DNA of 64,000 bases from Shewanella sediminis HAW-EB3 (GCF_000018025.1 NC_009831.1:3038001-3102000), one strand, 5' to 3'; positions 46,487 to 56,684 are shown, counted from the stretch's first letter. Notes: generated from the letters alone by a model not told the origin. A program made the numbers and translations.

Positions 46487-46512
46487 CAAGTTTATTTGCG
46501 CAAGTATTTTTG
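46487..46512. promoter_or_regulatory. Candidate operator half 1: two CAARTNTNTTTG boxes near ridA
   Basis: CAAGTTTATTTG (46487-46498) and CAAGTATTTTTG (46501-46512) lie in tandem, 14 bp apart, about 42-67 bp upstream of the ridA start. They match the boxes found near azlC. Confidence 0.5.
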
Positions 46513-46656
46513 CAAAAAAAGATGACCAACCTAAAGCAACTCCCCATCAAACCACTCAAAGACTTAATCGCAAAACGCCACAACCTCGCAGAACAGAGCC
46601 AACAACTATCACTACGGGTCACTAATAATCTTAGTAATCTCTAACCTGATCCAAGT

Positions 46657-46707
46657 CAAATTTATTTGAATATTAATTTGCAAAGTTATTTCTATCAAAT
46701 ATATTTG
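46657..46707. promoter_or_regulatory. Candidate operator half 2: three CAAATTTATTTG-type boxes near azlC
   Basis: CAAATTTATTTG (46657-46668), CAAAGTTATTTC (46681-46692) and CAAATATATTTG (46696-46707, perfectly palindromic) lie 33-83 bp upstream of azlC. The shared 12-bp pattern on both sides of the divergent promoter suggests a common regulator, plausibly the YheO-type one. Confidence 0.5.
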
Positions 46708-46739
46708 CATCAAGACAACCTAATTATTTAAGGTCTAAC

Positions 46740-47492
46740 ATGAACAAACTCATCAAAGCTGGTTTGAAAGCGATCTTCCCCTTGTGCATTGGGGCGTTCC
46801 CTTTCTCATTTATCGTCGGAGCTATCAGTATTAGTGCGGGTATGACTCTGGGACAGAGTACATTCTGGTCGCTAACAGTGTTCGCGGGATCTTCTCAGAT
46901 GGTGGCACTCGGATTGATTCAATCCTCTGCCAGTATCTTAGTTATCATGCTCACAACCTTTATCATCAACCTGCGTCATCTCCTCTATAGCGCCTCGCTA
47001 TCTGAACATATCAAAGACTACCCACTGCATATTCGCGCCCTGATGGCCTATGGCCTAACCGATGAGGTTTATGCCGCCACCATAGGTGAGGTCAAACAGG
47101 AAAAAGTAGGAAGACACTGGTTTTATCTTGCTGCCATGGGTGGATTTTGGATGAACTGGGTGTTTGCTAACTTTCTTGGTGCTTTAGTGGGCTCATCTTT
47201 TCCTGAGGTAGCCCATTATGGTCTGGATTTCGCCATGGTAGCTGCATTTATTGCCATCGTTATTCCTCAGGTAAAGAGTCGTGAGTGTATCGTCGCCGCC
47301 ATCGTAGCCAGTGTCACAGGGATCTTGCTCTCAGGACTTCCCTACTCGTTAGGCTTAGTCGTCGCCGCAATTACAGGCGTCTATGCCGGTTATCGAATGG
47401 ATCTGTCCAGTGAAAGAATGGCCGCGACGGCCGTAAAGACACAAGAAACAAACCCAATAAAACCCCTTCCCGTAACGAACTGTGAGGTATAA
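46740..47492 (+). CDS. azlC: Branched-chain amino acid exporter large subunit AzlC
   Basis: The 250-residue polytopic protein has the family signatures FPLCIGAFPFSFIVGAISISAG and FAGSSQMVAL, and the INLRHLLYSASL region (landmarks). AzlC with AzlD exports branched-chain or other amino acids. It is divergent from the cysteine desulfidase operon and shares its promoter region, so it may export an amino acid that accumulates with cysteine metabolism. Confidence 0.9.
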   Translation: MNKLIKAGLKAIFPLCIGAFPFSFIVGAISISAGMTLGQSTFWSLTVFAGSSQMVALGLIQSSASILVIMLTTFIINLRHLLYSASLSEHIKDYPLHIRALMAYGLTDEVYAATIGEVKQEKVGRHWFYLAAMGGFWMNWVFANFLGALVGSSFPEVAHYGLDFAMVAAFIAIVIPQVKSRECIVAAIVASVTGILLSGLPYSLGLVVAAITGVYAGYRMDLSSERMAATAVKTQETNPIKPLPVTNCEV

Positions 47493-47496
47493 GACA

Positions 47497-47841
47497 ATGG
47501 ACCACGTTCACATTCAATTAGATATGACCACCTTCTTGCTCATCACCATAGCGATGGTCGTAGCAACATTTATCATACGTTTCTCGGTTATCTGTATGGC
47601 GGGCTCATTTGAGATGCCGGAAAGGTTAAAGAAGACCTTAAGGTTTGTACCTGTAACTGTGCTTCCGGCCATTATCGCAGTAGAGATCTTGGGCTCTGGC
47701 TCAAACATGGAATTTAACCTACATAACCCTAAGGTACTTGCCGCCATAGTCTGCACTTTAGTCAGTCTGCGCTTTAACCTGATCTGGGTTGTGGTGAGTG
47801 GCATTGCCTCCCTGCTCTTTTTCCAGCACATGTTGAGCTAA
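47497..47841 (+). CDS. azlD: AzlD-family amino acid exporter small subunit
   Basis: The 114-residue four-helix protein contains FIIRFSVICM and RLKKTLRFVPVTVLPAIIA, the AzlD core (VP in a helix turn). ATG 47497 begins 4 bp after the azlC stop, with GAGG 9 bp upstream. The in-frame GTG 47482 is a less likely start. It is the partner of AzlC. Confidence 0.88.
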   Translation: MDHVHIQLDMTTFLLITIAMVVATFIIRFSVICMAGSFEMPERLKKTLRFVPVTVLPAIIAVEILGSGSNMEFNLHNPKVLAAIVCTLVSLRFNLIWVVVSGIASLLFFQHMLS

Positions 47842-48033
47842 TTGTTATTCACACAAATACCGCCTTTCTATCTTATAAATGAAGAATATTCATAGGGCAA
47901 AATAAGAGGTTGCAATCGATTCAGAAAATGATTAGTTTAAATACAGAGCTTAGCGAACAAGCTTACTTTTTAGATATTAGCCAACAGGCTGATTTTTTCT
48001 GATATTAGATTTTTTACGATAAGAGACACGAAT
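47842..48033. promoter_or_regulatory. azlD-his intergenic region with his promoter candidate
   Basis: TTGCAA (47910-47915) and TAGTTT (47933-47938) with 17-bp spacing could be the his promoter; weak match to consensus. AGCC-AACA-GGCT followed by GATTTTTTC (about 47979-47998) is a weak terminator-like hairpin. Confidence 0.35.
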
Positions 48034-48081
48034 ATGATACAGCTTTCGAACACTATCCATCATCATCACCATATGCGGTAG
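48034..48081 (+). CDS. hisL: his operon leader peptide HisL
   Basis: The 15-codon ORF MIQLSNTIHHHHHMR contains five consecutive His codons (CAT CAT CAT CAC CAT). It is followed by alternative RNA hairpins and a terminator before hisG. This is the classical ribosome-stalling attenuation arrangement. It is too short for ordinary gene callers. Confidence 0.92.
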   Translation: MIQLSNTIHHHHHMR

Positions 48082-48171
48082 CCTTCGGAAGCTCACTGCC
48101 GAAGGACTATTTCCTTCCGGCGGTTGATTCAAGAATATCAAGAACCCCTGGAAGGAATTCCGGGGGTTTTT
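48082..48171 (+). promoter_or_regulatory. his attenuator (alternative hairpins and terminator)
   Basis: The first hairpin pairs CCTTCGG (48082-48088) with CCGAAGG (48099-48105). TTCCTTCC (48111-48118) can pair with GGAAGGAA (48150-48157) as antiterminator. The terminator AACCCC...GGGGGTTTTT occupies 48143-48171. The GGAAGGAA arm lies inside the terminator stem, so the structures are mutually exclusive. Confidence 0.88.
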
Positions 48172-48227
48172 ACGTTTTAGATTAAAAAATTAAACAGATA
48201 TTGAATCAACTTACAGGAAATAGAAAA

Positions 48228-49127
48228 ATGCCAGAATCAAAAAGATTACGCATCGCCATTCAAAAATCGGGTCGCCTATCAATCGAATCCATGAAGCTAC
48301 TAAAAAGCTGTGGTGTTAAATTTACCGTCAACGAACAACGCCTTATAGCCCACTCTGACAACATGCCTATCGACCTGCTTCGCGTACGTGACGATGATAT
48401 TCCGGGTCTGGTCATGGATGGTGTGGTCGACATGGGGATCATCGGGGAGAACGTGCTCGAAGAGGAGCAGATTGAGCGCGAAAGACTCGATAAGCCCTCA
48501 ACCTGTATCAAGCTACGTGAACTCGATTTCGGTGCCTGCCGCCTCTCTCTCGCCGTCCCGAACGAATTCAATTATGAAGACGCGGCATCGCTGGAGGGGT
48601 TGCGAATCGCCACCTCTTACCCTAATCTTCTTCGCCGTTATATGCAGAGAAAAGGGATCACTTACAACGACTGTATGCTCAAGGGCTCGGTTGAGGTCGC
48701 CCCGCGTGCGGGACTTTCAGATGCAATTTGTGACTTAGTGTCGACCGGGGCAACGTTAGAAGCCAATGGCTTATATGAAACAGAGGTCATCTATCAATCC
48801 AAAGCCTGCATTATCCAGTCATCACAGCCTCAAGAACCGGCTAAACAGGCGCTGATCGATAAAATCCTCTCCCGAATCAATGGTGTGGTGCGTGCAAAAG
48901 AGAGTAAGTACATCTTGCTACACGCCCCAACAGAAACATTGGAGCAGATTGTCGCCCTATTACCCGGCGCCGAAAACCCAACGGTTCTGCCTCTCAACGA
49001 CGATACTAATCGAGTCGCTATCCACGCCGTCAGCACCGAGGACCTGTTTTGGGACACCATGGAAGAGCTGACCAAATTAGGGGCAAGCTCCATCCTCGTT
49101 ATGCCAATCGAAAAGATGATGGGGTAG
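48228..49127 (+). CDS. hisG: ATP phosphoribosyltransferase HisG (long form)
   Basis: The 299-residue enzyme performs the first, feedback-regulated step of histidine synthesis. ATG 48228 ([20 protein letters not shown]) has AGGA 9 bp upstream and yields the usual length. The TTG at 48201 would add nine residues not in the family. It contains the [11 protein letters not shown] and [14 protein letters not shown] segments and the C-terminal regulatory domain. Confidence 0.96.
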   Translation: MPESKRLRIAIQKSGRLSIESMKLLKSCGVKFTVNEQRLIAHSDNMPIDLLRVRDDDIPGLVMDGVVDMGIIGENVLEEEQIERERLDKPSTCIKLRELDFGACRLSLAVPNEFNYEDAASLEGLRIATSYPNLLRRYMQRKGITYNDCMLKGSVEVAPRAGLSDAICDLVSTGATLEANGLYETEVIYQSKACIIQSSQPQEPAKQALIDKILSRINGVVRAKESKYILLHAPTETLEQIVALLPGAENPTVLPLNDDTNRVAIHAVSTEDLFWDTMEELTKLGASSILVMPIEKMMG

Positions 49128-49131
49128 TACA

Positions 49132-50451
49132 ATGCAGATCCTCAATTGGGCATCATTAACCGACACCGACCGTAAGGCGGCACTCTCTCGCTCCCCCCTG
49201 GTTGGTGACGCGAGTCTGGAGCAAGATGTACTCGCTATCGTCAATGAAGTACAGATAGGCAAAGATGCGGCGCTAAAAGATTACAGCCGCAAGTTTGATG
49301 GCGTCACGGTCGAACAGTTGAAGCTGTCTGAGGGTGATATCGATGCAGCCTGTGCCCGAGTCGATGAGGAGATAAAACTCGCCGTGAGTCAGGCGATAAC
49401 CAATATCGATACCTTTCACCAGGCACAGAAGTTTGAACCTGTGAATATCGAGACTCAAAAAGGGATCCGTTGTGAACTGCGCTCAGAGCCTATCGAAAAA
49501 GTCGGCTTATACATTCCCGGTGGCAGTGCACCGCTGATATCCACCGTACTCATGTTAGCCTTGCCAGCCAAGATTGCCGGTTGTGAGCAAAGAGTGCTGG
49601 TCAGCCCGCCCCCCATAAACGATGCCATCGTCTATGCCGCTAACGCCTGTGGGATAACAGAGATATTACAGGTCGGCGGCGCGCAGGCCATCGCAGCCCT
49701 CGCCTTCGGCACCGAGTCGGTTCCCGCCGTCGATAAGATTTTTGGTCCCGGCAACCGTTACGTCACCGAAGCTAAACGTATCGTCTCTCAAGACAGTCGC
49801 TGCGTGGTGAGCATAGATATGCCTGCGGGCCCATCTGAAGTGCTATTGATTGCCGATAGCGATGCCAATGCCGAGTTTATTGCGGCCGATCTCCTGTCTC
49901 AGGCCGAACACGGCCCGGATTCTCAGGTGATGCTGGTCACAGACTGCTCTGCGCTGGCAGATGAGGTGAATCTGGCACTCGCTCGTCAACTTGAACTCCT
50001 GCCCAGAGTTGATATTGCCGAGGTAGCCCTTGAGTCCAGCCGCACGCTGCTGGTCGAAAATATGGAGCAAGCCGCTCAGGTATCAAACCTCTATGGGCCT
50101 GAGCACCTTATTATACAAACCCAAAATCCCCGTGAAGTTCTGAAGCAGATCCGCGCCGCAGGCTCAGTCTTCTTAGGGGCTTATACACCAGAATCGGTGG
50201 GTGATTACGCCAGTGGCACTAACCACGTGCTGCCGACCTATGGGTATAGCCGCGCGGTATCCAGCCTCTCTCTGGCCGATTTTAGCCGCCGCTTCACCGT
50301 GCAGGAGCTTAGCGCCGAGGGATTAATAGGACTCAGCCAAACGGTTATGACGCTCGCCGCGGCCGAGCAGCTCGATGCTCACAAAAACGCGGTCGCCATT
50401 CGCATTGCCAGCCTACAGTCAGATGTAGCCGCTCAAGCTAAAGGAGTTTGA
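49132..50451 (+). CDS. hisD: Histidinol dehydrogenase HisD
   Basis: The 439-residue zinc enzyme catalyses the last two steps of histidine synthesis. It contains EKVGLYIPGGSAPL, IDMPAGPSEVLLIAD and GTNHVLPTYGYSR, with the catalytic Glu/His region and zinc ligands. It starts 4 bp after hisG. Confidence 0.96.
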   Translation: MQILNWASLTDTDRKAALSRSPLVGDASLEQDVLAIVNEVQIGKDAALKDYSRKFDGVTVEQLKLSEGDIDAACARVDEEIKLAVSQAITNIDTFHQAQKFEPVNIETQKGIRCELRSEPIEKVGLYIPGGSAPLISTVLMLALPAKIAGCEQRVLVSPPPINDAIVYAANACGITEILQVGGAQAIAALAFGTESVPAVDKIFGPGNRYVTEAKRIVSQDSRCVVSIDMPAGPSEVLLIADSDANAEFIAADLLSQAEHGPDSQVMLVTDCSALADEVNLALARQLELLPRVDIAEVALESSRTLLVENMEQAAQVSNLYGPEHLIIQTQNPREVLKQIRAAGSVFLGAYTPESVGDYASGTNHVLPTYGYSRAVSSLSLADFSRRFTVQELSAEGLIGLSQTVMTLAAAEQLDAHKNAVAIRIASLQSDVAAQAKGV

Positions 50452-50452
50452 G

Positions 50453-51523
50453 ATGACAATAAATACTTCCAGCCAATTAAATCCAGCTCAATTAAATCTG
50501 GCACAGCGGTTAGCCAGACCTGAGCTGCTCGAACTTCAGCCCTACCAGTCGGCAAGACGGATCGGTGGGCGCGGCGATATCTGGATCAATGCCAACGAGT
50601 CGCCGTTTAATAACAGTCAACTCGATAAACTCAACCGTTACCCCGAGTGCCAGCCACCCGAGCTTATCTCGGCCTACAGCCAATATTCCGGGGTCGCTAG
50701 AGACTGCATCATCACAGGGCGCGGCGCCGATGAGGCAATAGAGCTGCTCATTCGCACCTTTTGTGTCCCGGGCATCGATTCCATCGCCTGCTTTGGTCCT
50801 ACCTATGGCATGTATGCCATCAGCGCCAAGACCTTTAATGTCGGCGTCAATGCATTGAGCCTGACCGATAACTACCAGCTTCCCACAGAGATAGTGGCTC
50901 AGGTCAATGATGCCAAGTTGGTATTTATCTGTAACCCAAATAACCCCACAGGCACAGTGATCGACAGGGCCAGCATCGAAACTGTGATTGCCAGCCTGCC
51001 GGAACGATTGGTTATCGTCGATGAGGCTTATATCGAGTTTTGTCCCGATTTTTCCGTCGCCGATCTTGTTGAAAAATATGATAACTTAGTCGTACTTCGC
51101 ACTCTGTCTAAGGCTTTTGCTCTCGCCGGTGCTCGCTGCGGCTTTATGCTGGCTAACCCGCAGATCTGTGAGATGGTCATGCGCGTTATCGCTCCTTACC
51201 CGGTTCCCCTGCCGGTATCTGAACTGGCGTGCGCGGCGCTTAGCGATGACGGGATCAAGGTCATGCGTGAACAGGTCGCCAATATGAAGGCCAATGGCGC
51301 CCGCTTAAGCGATGCCTTGCGTGATTTCGGGGCTAAGGTGTTACCGGCAAACGGCAACTTTGTGCTGGCCCAGTTTGATGAACCGCAAGCCGTCACGGCC
51401 AAGCTGACTCAGGGTGGCGTCGTAGCCAGAACCTATTCAGATCCACGACTGGCAGGCAGCATTCGTTTCAGCTTTAGCAACAATGAAGAGACCGACTATC
51501 TCATCGAACAATTGTCTAACTAA
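50453..51523 (+). CDS. hisC: Histidinol-phosphate aminotransferase HisC
   Basis: The 356-residue PLP aminotransferase has the PLP lysine in [17 protein letters not shown] and the NPNNPTGT motif. It converts imidazole acetol phosphate to histidinol phosphate. It starts one base after hisD; a 77-bp AT-rich gap precedes hisB. Confidence 0.95.
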   Translation: MTINTSSQLNPAQLNLAQRLARPELLELQPYQSARRIGGRGDIWINANESPFNNSQLDKLNRYPECQPPELISAYSQYSGVARDCIITGRGADEAIELLIRTFCVPGIDSIACFGPTYGMYAISAKTFNVGVNALSLTDNYQLPTEIVAQVNDAKLVFICNPNNPTGTVIDRASIETVIASLPERLVIVDEAYIEFCPDFSVADLVEKYDNLVVLRTLSKAFALAGARCGFMLANPQICEMVMRVIAPYPVPLPVSELACAALSDDGIKVMREQVANMKANGARLSDALRDFGAKVLPANGNFVLAQFDEPQAVTAKLTQGGVVARTYSDPRLAGSIRFSFSNNEETDYLIEQLSN

Positions 51524-51600
51524 CTGTTGCAATAACTATCGCGTTATCTATTGCAATAATAAGAAAAAAAGCATTTATCCAAATTGAAGGTAGAGAGTTC

Positions 51601-52668
51601 ATGAAGCAGAAAATATTATTTATCGACCGTGATGGCACCATCATCGAAGAGCCTGTCACCGACAAGCAGGTGGATAGCCTGGCTAAGCTGGTTTTCGAAC
51701 CCACTGTGATCCCCGCACTGCTGAAATTGCAAAATGCCGGTTATCGCCTGGTCATGGTGAGTAACCAAGATGGTTTAGGCACGCCCTCTTTTCCTAAGGA
51801 TGACTTCGATGCCCCTCAGGATATGATGATGCAGATCCTAAGCAGCCAGGGCATTATCTTCGATGAAGTGCTTATCTGTCCTCACTTTAACGATGAAAAC
51901 TGCAGTTGTCGCAAACCAAAACTCGGGCTGGTCAAAGATTACCTGACCCAGGGCAAGGTAGACTTCACTCAATCGGCCGTGATTGGCGATCGCGAAACGG
52001 ACATGGGACTCGCCGATGCCATGGGCATTCAGGGACTCCAATACGACCCTGAGACCCTCAACTGGAATGCCGTTACCGATATTCTATTGAACCGCAACCG
52101 CAGCGCTACTGTGGTAAGAACCACCAAAGAGACCGACATTCGAGTCACTATCGATCTCGACTCACAAGAGAAAGGCAAGATAGTCACCGGCATCGGCTTC
52201 TTCGACCACATGCTGGATCAAATCTCGACTCACGGTAACTTCAAGATGGACGTTAAGGTCGACGGCGATCTCGAGATCGACGATCATCACAGCGTCGAAG
52301 ATACGGCGCTGGCAATTGGCGAAGCAATCAGAGAAGCCCTTGGTGATAAACGCGGTATCGCACGCTTTGGTTTCAGCATTCCCATGGATGAAGCGAGCGC
52401 CGAGTGTCTGCTCGACCTGTCGGGTCGCCCCTTCATCAAGTTTGATGGCGAATTTGAACGCGAACTGGTAGGTGAGATGGCCACCGAGATGGTGCCGCAC
52501 TTCTTCCGCTCCTTCGCCGACGGCCTACGCTGCACCTTGCACCTCAAAACCTTGGGCGATAACGATCACCACAAGGTTGAAAGCCTCTATAAAGTCTTAG
52601 GCCGCACCCTGCGTCAGGCTGTTAAGGTTGAGGGTGACCTGCTCCCCTCGAGTAAAGGTGTCTTATGA
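51601..52668 (+). CDS. hisB: Bifunctional HisB (histidinol-phosphatase / IGP dehydratase)
   Basis: The 355-residue protein has an N-terminal HAD phosphatase domain ([31 protein letters not shown] zinc-type loop) and a C-terminal dehydratase domain from about residue 165 ([35 protein letters not shown]). The fusion is typical of enterobacteria and Shewanella. Confidence 0.96.
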   Translation: MKQKILFIDRDGTIIEEPVTDKQVDSLAKLVFEPTVIPALLKLQNAGYRLVMVSNQDGLGTPSFPKDDFDAPQDMMMQILSSQGIIFDEVLICPHFNDENCSCRKPKLGLVKDYLTQGKVDFTQSAVIGDRETDMGLADAMGIQGLQYDPETLNWNAVTDILLNRNRSATVVRTTKETDIRVTIDLDSQEKGKIVTGIGFFDHMLDQISTHGNFKMDVKVDGDLEIDDHHSVEDTALAIGEAIREALGDKRGIARFGFSIPMDEASAECLLDLSGRPFIKFDGEFERELVGEMATEMVPHFFRSFADGLRCTLHLKTLGDNDHHKVESLYKVLGRTLRQAVKVEGDLLPSSKGVL

Positions 52669-53321
52669 ACCAAGCAGACAATTCGACCGTTATCATAGAC
52701 ACAGGCTGCGCGAATCTAAGCTCGGTGCGCTATGCCTTCGAGCGCATCTGCAGCGATGTCATCGTCAGCGATAATCATGATCTGATTAAGGCCGCAACCC
52801 GTGTGGTGCTGCCCGGCGTGGGCACCGCTGGTGCGGCCATGGCCTCGTTGAAAGACAAGAGTCTCGTCGGGTTAATTCAGGGCTTAACCCAACCTGTGCT
52901 GGGCGTCTGTTTAGGGATGCAGATGATGACCCAAGTATCGAAAGAGCACGGCGGCCGGGATATCGACTGTGAATGTCTGGGCCTTATCCCAACCGATGTC
53001 GAGGAGCTCAACAGTCAGGGGCAACCCTTGCCCCATATGGGCTGGAACCAGATCTCTCCATCGATGCACCCGTTATTTGCAGGCATCCCGGCAGGCAGCT
53101 ATCTCTACTTCGTTCATAGCTACCGGGTACCACTGAGCGACTACACCATTGCAAGCTGTGAATATGGAGAGACCTTCAGCGCCGCCATCGCCAAAGATAA
53201 CTTTATGGGCGTACAGTTTCACCCGGAAAAAAGCGCGGCTATCGGGTCAAAAATATTAAGCAACTTCTTAGCGTTAGACAAAGCCAGTCTTGACGCTGCA
53301 CTTCAGGAGCCGAAGTCATGA
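52665..53321 (+). CDS. hisH: Imidazole glycerol phosphate synthase subunit HisH
   Basis: This 218-residue glutamine amidotransferase subunit has the nucleophile Cys in [11 protein letters not shown] and His/Glu in VQFHPEKS. It supplies ammonia to HisF. It overlaps hisB by 4 bp (ATGA). Confidence 0.95.
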   Translation: MNQADNSTVIIDTGCANLSSVRYAFERICSDVIVSDNHDLIKAATRVVLPGVGTAGAAMASLKDKSLVGLIQGLTQPVLGVCLGMQMMTQVSKEHGGRDIDCECLGLIPTDVEELNSQGQPLPHMGWNQISPSMHPLFAGIPAGSYLYFVHSYRVPLSDYTIASCEYGETFSAAIAKDNFMGVQFHPEKSAAIGSKILSNFLALDKASLDAALQEPKS

Positions 53322-54058
53322 TAATTCCAGCAATCGATCTCATCGAGGGTCAGGTAGTACGTCTGTATCAGGGCGATTACGCTCAGAAGACTACCTTCGA
53401 CCTCTCTCCCCTGTCTCAACTCAAATCCTATGAGGCACAAGGCGCCAACTGGCTTCATATTGTCGATCTCACCGGCGCTAAAGATCCCAATGCCCGTCAA
53501 ACCCGCTTAATCGCTGGGCTGGTTTCCGGCCTGGATGCCAACATTCAGGTGGGTGGTGGTATTCGCACTGAGGCCCAGCTCGCCGAGCTGCTGGAGATCG
53601 GTGTGAAGCGTGTGGTTATCGGATCTCTGGCCGTAAAAGAGACCGCCCTGGTACAGAGCTGGTTTAAAAAGTACGGCGCCGATGCCATCTGTCTGGCATT
53701 AGATGTGAATATCAACGAGCAGGGCGAGAAGATTGTCGCGGTATCGGGCTGGCAGTCCGGTGGCGGCAAGAGTTTAGAATCTCTCGTCGACGCCTTTAAG
53801 CCCTATGGCCTTAAACACGCGTTAGTGACCGATATCAGCCGCGACGGCACGCTGAAAGGCGCCAATACTGACTTGTACCGTGAGATAGCGGCGGCCTATC
53901 CGGATATCAACTGGCAAGCCTCGGGCGGTATCGCCACACTCGATGACGTGGCAGCGGTCAGAGATAGCGGCGCCGATGGCATCATCATAGGTAAAGCACT
54001 CTTAATCGAAAACTTTACCGTCCGGGAGGCGATCCAATGTTGGCCAAATCCACAATAA
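53318..54058 (+). CDS. hisA: ProFAR isomerase HisA
   Basis: This 246-residue (beta/alpha)8 enzyme starts [21 protein letters not shown] and has [13 protein letters not shown] and [14 protein letters not shown], with catalytic Asp near each end. It overlaps hisH by 4 bp. Confidence 0.96.
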   Translation: MIIPAIDLIEGQVVRLYQGDYAQKTTFDLSPLSQLKSYEAQGANWLHIVDLTGAKDPNARQTRLIAGLVSGLDANIQVGGGIRTEAQLAELLEIGVKRVVIGSLAVKETALVQSWFKKYGADAICLALDVNINEQGEKIVAVSGWQSGGGKSLESLVDAFKPYGLKHALVTDISRDGTLKGANTDLYREIAAAYPDINWQASGGIATLDDVAAVRDSGADGIIIGKALLIENFTVREAIQCWPNPQ

Positions 54059-54125
54059 CGCCATGCTCGAATGTTTCGAACAATGACAATAATAATGACA
54101 AACACACCTCTTCAGGAGAAGCTAA

Positions 54126-54899
54126 ATGCTAGCTAAGCGCATCGTTCCCTGTCTGGACGTTAAAGAGGGCAAAGTGGTCAAGGGTGTGCAATTTCGCAAT
54201 CATGAAATTGTCGGTGATATCGTGCCATTAGCCGCAAGGTACGCCGAAGAGGGCGCCGATGAGCTGGTGTTTTATGATATTACCGCTAGTGCCCATGACA
54301 GGGTGATCGACAAATCCTGGGTAAGCCGGGTGGCAGAGCGTATCGATATCCCCTTCTGCGTCGCCGGAGGCATAAAAACCATCGCCCAGGCACGGGAGAA
54401 ACTCGCCTTCGGTGCCGATAAGATATCGATTAACTCACCAGCGTTGACCGATCCCAGCCTAATTGAACGTCTACAGGATGAGTTCGGCCGCCAGTGTATC
54501 GTTATAGGTATCGACTCCTACTTCGATGCACAGAGCAACAGCTACAAGGTAAAGCAATTTACCGGCGATGAGGCGGCGACCAAGGACACCCAGTGGTTCA
54601 CCCAGGACTGGGTACAGGAAGTGCAAAAGCGTGGCTGCGGTGAGATAGTCCTCAACGTCATGAACCAAGATGGTGTGCGTCAGGGCTACGATCTCAAGCA
54701 GCTCTCTATTGTGCGTGAGATCTGTGATGTCCCCCTTATCGCCTCAGGCGGAGCAGGCACCATGGCTCACTTTAAAGATGTATTCGAAATTGCCAGAGTA
54801 GATGCTGCCCTTGCCGCCAGCGTGTTCCATAAAGGTATCATCGACATCGGCGAGCTTAAAAACTATCTTTTTGAAAACAGTATCGCCATCAGGCGCTAA
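54126..54899 (+). CDS. hisF: Imidazole glycerol phosphate synthase subunit HisF
   Basis: This 257-residue barrel protein starts [20 protein letters not shown] (catalytic Asp) and contains [23 protein letters not shown] (landmark) and [14 protein letters not shown]. It joins with HisH to close the imidazole ring. A 67-bp spacer after hisA, with overlapping frames absent, is unusual compared with the tight E. coli arrangement. Confidence 0.96.
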   Translation: MLAKRIVPCLDVKEGKVVKGVQFRNHEIVGDIVPLAARYAEEGADELVFYDITASAHDRVIDKSWVSRVAERIDIPFCVAGGIKTIAQAREKLAFGADKISINSPALTDPSLIERLQDEFGRQCIVIGIDSYFDAQSNSYKVKQFTGDEAATKDTQWFTQDWVQEVQKRGCGEIVLNVMNQDGVRQGYDLKQLSIVREICDVPLIASGGAGTMAHFKDVFEIARVDAALAASVFHKGIIDIGELKNYLFENSIAIRR

Positions 54900-54974
54900 C
54901 CCAAATTATCGGCTCTTCTCTTTATTGATGTTGATGTTGATATTGATATAGGGAAAAGTAACAGGAAACCTGAC

Positions 54975-55604
54975 ATGACAGTGACCGCAGAACAATTATC
55001 AAGCCAGCTCGACTGGGAAAAACAAGCGGGACTCATTCCAGCCGTGGTACAAAACCACCTCACGGGGAAAGTCCTTATGCTGGGCTACATGGACAGGGCC
55101 GCCCTGGCCAAAACCATAGAGACGAAAAGCGTCACCTTCTTCAGCCGCAGCAAGGAGCGGTTGTGGACTAAAGGGGAAACCTCCGGCAACACCCTCGAGC
55201 TTATCGCCATCGATAAAGATTGTGACAACGACAGCCTCTTGGTACAGGTTATACCCAATGGCCCTACCTGCCACCTGCAGACCGAAAGTTGCTGGCCGGA
55301 CGGTAACGCCCATACCTTTATCGATAACCTGTCACACTTAATCGCATCACGTAAAGGTGAAGATCCTGAGTCTAGTTACACCGCTTACCTGTTTGAACGC
55401 GGTACTAAGCGTATCGCTCAAAAAGTCGGTGAAGAGGGGCTGGAAACGGCCTTGGCCGCGGCGACCAATGATAAACCTGAATTGATAGATGAAGCGTCCG
55501 ATCTTATCTATCACCTATTGGTACTGCTCGAAGATCAGGATCTGGAGTTGGCAGACATCACCAGAAACCTACTCAAACGTCATAACAAGGCGAGCCAGAG
55601 CTAA
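54975..55604 (+). CDS. hisI: Bifunctional HisIE (PR-AMP cyclohydrolase / PR-ATP pyrophosphatase)
   Basis: The 209-residue protein has an N-terminal cyclohydrolase domain ([16 protein letters not shown], zinc-binding Cys in DKDCDNDSL and [12 protein letters not shown]) and a C-terminal pyrophosphatase ([36 protein letters not shown] as landmark). It catalyses steps 2 and 3. A terminator follows about 45 bp later, closing the operon. Confidence 0.95.
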   Translation: MTVTAEQLSSQLDWEKQAGLIPAVVQNHLTGKVLMLGYMDRAALAKTIETKSVTFFSRSKERLWTKGETSGNTLELIAIDKDCDNDSLLVQVIPNGPTCHLQTESCWPDGNAHTFIDNLSHLIASRKGEDPESSYTAYLFERGTKRIAQKVGEEGLETALAAATNDKPELIDEASDLIYHLLVLLEDQDLELADITRNLLKRHNKASQS

Positions 55605-55648
55605 GCCTTAAGGGCGAATGTTCGAAGAGCAGTTTCAAGGTTACAGAA

Positions 55649-55674
55649 TAAGAGCACCTCGGGTGCTCTTTTTA
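55649..55674 (+). terminator. Terminator of the his operon
   Basis: AGAGCACC/GGTGCTCT stem with a short loop followed by TTTTTA. Canonical intrinsic terminator. Confidence 0.92.
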
Positions 55675-55744
55675 TATCCTTCATTGAAATAAAACCGTAA
55701 AGTTTTAATAAACCACCTGCAAAATAATAAAAAAGGAGTATAAA

Positions 55745-55813
55745 ATGACTTATGAAAAAGTTGTAAACGCGTTACGCAACAGCATTAAGTCAAAAGCTGG
55801 AACGAAAAGCTGA
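55745..55813 (+). CDS. 22-residue microORF with strong ribosome-binding site
   Basis: ATG 55745 has a perfect AAGGAG 7 bp upstream. The frame encodes a basic, helical peptide (MTYEKVVNALRNSIKSKAGT, then KS) ending in TGA. There is no family match by eye. Position between the his terminator and a gene without a normal start suggests a leader or independent microprotein. Confidence 0.4.
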   Translation: MTYEKVVNALRNSIKSKAGTKS

Positions 55814-55878
55814 AACAAAAGCAGTAACACAGCCGTAAAAGGAATTGGCTTATCATCTCCCTTAAAACAATCTGGCCC

Positions 55879-56658
55879 TTGCTGCTCACACTCCTCATAC
55901 TATCCCAGCTATCGAGCAATCAAGCCCAAGCCGAGACACTCACCTACCTTGTCATATCGAATCAAGCCGAGCCCTTCCAGATCGTTAATCAAAAAGTTAA
56001 TCATACTGAACCTATGCATCAGGGGATAATCAGTGACATCGTATATGCATCTCTTAAAGAGAGCGAAGTAGAGATCACTACACTCGCCTACCCGTTTAAG
56101 CGATATATCCTGATGATGGATCCACAACACACACCCAGATGGATAAGCTATGGCTCACCGGCCTGGCAAACGATTCACGGCGAAGAGGCACAAAACAAAC
56201 GCCTGTCGAAAAATAAATTGTTCGATGTCTCTCATGTGCTTGTCACGAAAGATGATTCGGCATTCCCTGTAAACCGAGTCGATGATCTGTTTGGTAAAAC
56301 CATCATTACTCTCAAAGGCTTTACCTACCCGGGACTCGACAGATACATCAAGGCTGGCCTGGTGTTCAAGGTTGAGGTTAACAGCCACGAAAACGCGCTC
56401 AAGGCGGTAGAAACCGGCCGCGGCATAGGCTTTGTCGCCATGAAAACCCGAGCCCTCTATACCATCAACAGCGCTGGATTAAATCGCAATGAGTTTACCT
56501 TAGTCGACTTTGCTAAGGTTATCGCCCCCTATCCGATATATCTCTCATTCAGCGACGCCGTACCCGCACAACTTATCGAAGAAGTGGATCTGCAGGTGTT
56601 AAAACTGAAACAAAGCCATCGAATCGATAAGATCATACATTCATACATAGGTGAATAG
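55879..56658 (+). CDS. Periplasmic solute-binding-like protein (SBP_bac_3 type), unusual start
   Basis: The 259-residue protein (from TTG 55879) has a hydrophobic N-terminus ending QAQA and then a two-lobed binding-protein pattern (YLVISNQAEPFQIV, IISDIVYASLKES, GKTIITLKGFTYPGL). No canonical start codon with a matched Shine-Dalgarno is present. AAAGGA (55837-55842) points to ATC 55852 in the same frame, which is a rare codon for initiation, and the frame is open to 55828. It could be a mutated start. The TAG stop lies inside a 9-bp tandem repeat. Confidence 0.6.
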   Translation: MLLTLLILSQLSSNQAQAETLTYLVISNQAEPFQIVNQKVNHTEPMHQGIISDIVYASLKESEVEITTLAYPFKRYILMMDPQHTPRWISYGSPAWQTIHGEEAQNKRLSKNKLFDVSHVLVTKDDSAFPVNRVDDLFGKTIITLKGFTYPGLDRYIKAGLVFKVEVNSHENALKAVETGRGIGFVAMKTRALYTINSAGLNRNEFTLVDFAKVIAPYPIYLSFSDAVPAQLIEEVDLQVLKLKQSHRIDKIIHSYIGE

Positions 56659-56684
56659 GGTGAATAGGGTGAATAGGGTGAATA
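56651..56684 (+). repeat. Tandem nonamer repeat GTGAATAGG (3.8 copies) containing the stop codon
   Basis: Three full and one partial copy of GTGAATAGG run from 56651. The first unit carries the TAG stop, so copy-number changes do not alter the protein. It mirrors the octamer repeat at the U32 gene. Confidence 0.9.
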
